Positions 13,090-14,819 of a stretch of 14,819 bases of DNA are shown one piece after another. Origin of the DNA: Desulfotignum sp. (GTDB taxonomy: Bacteria > Desulfobacterota > Desulfobacteria > Desulfobacterales > Desulfobacteraceae); contig JAIPDY010000063.1 of NCBI GenBank assembly GCA_021737445.1, positions 1 through 14,819 on the forward strand, given 5' to 3'. Under the pieces are notes generated by a model. It made no database searches. It worked only from the letters and a program-made list of their open reading frames with translations, and had not been told where the DNA came from. Position 1 is the first letter of the stretch. Each line of letters starts with the position of its first letter. The translations under genes were made by a program, and so were the position numbers.

Positions 13090-13818
13090 ATGGATGTGCC
13101 TGATGCCTTCCTGATGCCATATGTGATGAACCTGGTCTATGTCCTGACAGGTGTGGCGCTTATCTATCTGGTGTTCACAGTGTTTCTCACCTGGCTGGTG
13201 CAGCAGATCCCCCGGAACCCGGTCAAGGATCCGCCCCGGTGGGGAACTGTTACCGATACTATGATCCCTGCCATTGACGGCGGATACCTGGAGGTATGGC
13301 GCATCGATCCCAAGGGCCGGTCCCGGGGAATTGTGGTATTTGCCCATGGCTGGGGCAGAAACCGGGACCGGATGGTGAAACGAGCGCAGATATTCGCCCG
13401 GTGGGGATTTACCGCCGTGATGCACAGCGCCCGGGACCATGGCAATTCCAGCCCCAAACAATGCATGAACGCGGTTCGGTTTGCCGAAGATATCGCATCA
13501 GTGATCCTTTGGGTGGGGGAACCGGTGCTGTTATACGGCCATTCTGCCGGATCTGCCGGGGCCATCATTGCCGCGGCCGGACATCCTTCCATGGTGCGGC
13601 TTTTGTTTCTGGAAGCATCCTATGCCCATACCCGTGAGGCCCTGCTTAGCTTGTACCGGTGGGTACATCCTGCTTTCGGCAAGCTTTTCGGTCCCATGAT
13701 TGTTTTCTGGATGGATATTTTTTACAGAGGGGCAACGAACAGATACGGACCGGCTGTTAAATCTTTTATTGATGCATATCTGGGAGGCCGGTCCCAGGTT
13801 GACAGGCACGGCCTGTAA
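13090..13818 (+). CDS. Membrane-anchored alpha/beta hydrolase, apparently lacking the C-terminal catalytic part
   Basis: A 242-residue protein from ATG 13090, chosen because AAAGGAAA (13076-13083) lies just upstream; an in-frame ATG at 12985 has no ribosome site. Residues about 10-38 are a membrane helix. The rest is the first part of an alpha/beta hydrolase fold: oxyanion-region FAHGWGRNRDR (84-94), HSARDHGNS (112-120), and the nucleophile elbow GHSAGS with Ser152. After the MDIFYRG stretch (208-214) the chain jumps to a C-terminal-looking ATNRYGPAVKSFIDAYL. The strand carrying the catalytic Asp and the loop carrying the catalytic His, normally between these, are not visible. The family usually runs to about 300 residues with such an anchor. 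It may be an internal deletion, so enzyme activity is doubtful. Substrate unknown. Confidence 0.7.
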   Translation: MDVPDAFLMPYVMNLVYVLTGVALIYLVFTVFLTWLVQQIPRNPVKDPPRWGTVTDTMIPAIDGGYLEVWRIDPKGRSRGIVVFAHGWGRNRDRMVKRAQIFARWGFTAVMHSARDHGNSSPKQCMNAVRFAEDIASVILWVGEPVLLYGHSAGSAGAIIAAAGHPSMVRLLFLEASYAHTREALLSLYRWVHPAFGKLFGPMIVFWMDIFYRGATNRYGPAVKSFIDAYLGGRSQVDRHGL

Positions 13819-13863
13819 CCATGATAATCCCATATCAAATATCTGGAGACGCAGTATTAAAGG

Positions 13864-13905
13864 TTGACTCAAATCCCTCAAATATCGTATTATCCCGTGA
13901 TATTT
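13864..13905 (+). promoter_or_regulatory. Predicted sigma70-like promoter of the BMP-family gene with flanking inverted repeat
   Basis: -35 TTGACT (13864-13869), an 18 bp spacer, -10 TATTAT (13888-13893), each 5 of 6 to consensus. The start would be near 13900, giving a leader of about 40 nt. AAATATC (13880-13886) and GATATTT (13899-13905) form a 7 bp inverted repeat that brackets the -10, a plausible operator. Confidence 0.5.
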
Positions 13906-13938
13906 TAACCCCCTAACCTAAAAAAGGAGTGAGTCGGG

Positions 13939-14819
13939 ATGAAAAAATGGAGCCTTTTACTGCTGATCTTTTCCATTGTTTTACTGGGATTTTCAGCAGG
14001 TGCCTTTGGCGCGGAAGACAAGAAACTCAAGGCCGGATTTATTTATGTGGGGCCTGTGGGAGACTACGGCTTTTCCCATGCCCATGACCTGGGAAGAAGA
14101 TTTGCAGAAGAAAAACTGGACTGGCTGGAAACTGTGTATGTGGAATCTGTATCAGAATCCGACAGTGACCGGATCATCGACCGCCTGATCCAGCAGCAGA
14201 AATGTGATGTTGTGTTCACAAACAGCTTCGGCTTCATGGATTCTACCGTCAAGGCCGGTGAACGCTATCCAGACAAGATTTTCATGCACTGTTCCGGGTT
14301 CAAACGCTCTGATAATGTGGGCACCTATTTTGGCGATCTGTACCAGATGTACTACCTGAACGGCATCATGGCCGGCGCATTGACCAAAACCAACAAGATC
14401 GGTTATGTGGCAGCCTTCCCCATCCCTGAGCTGATCCGTCACATCGATGCCTATGCCCTTGGCATAAAGGTTGCCAACCCTGATGCAAAGGTCCATGTCA
14501 AATGGATCTATGCCTGGTACGGGCCGGACAAAGCCAGAGAAGCGGCCGAGTCCCTGATTGCCGAAGGGTGCGATACCCTGGCCTTTACCGAGGACACCCC
14601 GGCGGTCATCGAGGTGGGACAGTCCCACACGGAAAAAGGCAAACTGATCTATACCTTCAGCCATTATTCCGCCATGCAGCCCTATGGAGAGGATTCTGTT
14701 GTATCCGGCCAGCTCATGAACTGGGGCGGGATGTATGTCAAAATCCTGGAAGATATTTATTCCGGCAACTGGACCAATGAAGATGTCTGGTGGCTGGCCA
14801 AAGAAGGCGCCGCCATCCT
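13939..14819 (+). CDS. BMP/PnrA-family ABC transporter substrate-binding protein (3' end outside window)
   Basis: The frame is open from ATG 13939 to the end of the window (293 codons plus 2 bases). AAGGAG (13924-13929) precedes the ATG by 9 nt. Residues 1-25 are a signal peptide (Lys-rich start, hydrophobic core, likely cleavage after AFGA), so the protein is exported to the periplasm; it has no lipobox Cys. The mature part starts KLKAGFIYVGPVGDYGFS (residues 29-46), the family's first strand, and has CDVVFTNSFGFMDSTVKAGE (85-104), in the manner of BMP proteins that bind purine nucleosides, and GTYFGDLYQMYYLNGIMAGA (about 124-143). The family delivers nucleosides to a membrane permease and ATPase, whose genes should follow downstream. 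Ligand is inferred from family only; some members bind other small molecules. Confidence 0.9.
   Translation, partial: MKKWSLLLLIFSIVLLGFSAGAFGAEDKKLKAGFIYVGPVGDYGFSHAHDLGRRFAEEKLDWLETVYVESVSESDSDRIIDRLIQQQKCDVVFTNSFGFMDSTVKAGERYPDKIFMHCSGFKRSDNVGTYFGDLYQMYYLNGIMAGALTKTNKIGYVAAFPIPELIRHIDAYALGIKVANPDAKVHVKWIYAWYGPDKAREAAESLIAEGCDTLAFTEDTPAVIEVGQSHTEKGKLIYTFSHYSAMQPYGEDSVVSGQLMNWGGMYVKILEDIYSGNWTNEDVWWLAKEGAAI

Overview
The window looks like chromosomal DNA of a sulfate-reducing Desulfobacterota bacterium, probably of the Desulfobacter/Desulfotignum type. This is inferred from gene content and protein style (Rnf complex, split PurH, DUF362 ferredoxin protein, GC-rich core genes), not from any database search. 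Both ends cut through genes.

Layout. (1) 1-2117, plus strand: the end of an rnf operon (rnfE tail, rnfA), then mltG, a peptidoglycan lytic transglycosylase. (2) 2139-4795: a divergent pair, a Smr-domain protein (minus) and an RNase II-family exoribonuclease (plus), with back-to-back sigma70-like promoters in a 98 bp gap. (3) 4824-6761, minus strand: the last two steps of IMP synthesis, encoded as two cistrons (IMP cyclohydrolase, then AICAR formyltransferase). They lie in the same frame and are separated only by a stop codon and one extra codon. (4) 6943-11169, plus strand: a Glu/Leu/Phe/Val-type dehydrogenase fused to two CBS domains, an MFS transporter, and a DUF362 protein carrying two [4Fe-4S] motifs. 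The 181 bp between purH and the dehydrogenase holds two divergent promoters and four copies of CAGGTA/TACCTG, one inside the spacer of each promoter. (5) 11209-12793, minus strand: a visibly more AT-rich accessory cassette of six short, overlapping genes. These are a ribbon-helix-helix antitoxin, a MazF/PemK toxin and a 54-residue ORF, then a three-gene set of a small Cys/His protein, a 73-residue protein and a nucleotidyltransferase. (6) 13090-14819, plus strand: a membrane-anchored alpha/beta hydrolase that seems to have lost its C-terminal catalytic part, then the start of a BMP-family (nucleoside-type) ABC transporter binding protein.

How the genes work together. Rnf is a membrane ion pump driven by ferredoxin oxidation. 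The purH pair makes IMP from AICAR, and the BMP protein may import nucleosides, so both touch purine supply. The dehydrogenase handles an amino acid and may be tuned by adenine nucleotides through its CBS domains. The minus-strand cassette is the most transfer-like part and the best place to look for an undescribed system, above all the coupled trio 12024-11209.

Regulation. Six good sigma70-like promoters can be read by eye. Two of them (RNase and antitoxin genes) place the predicted transcription start on or within a base of the start codon A, and a third (Smr) only about 5 nt upstream, so leaderless or near-leaderless mRNAs are predicted. No tRNA, rRNA, CRISPR array, insertion sequence or convincing intrinsic terminator was seen.
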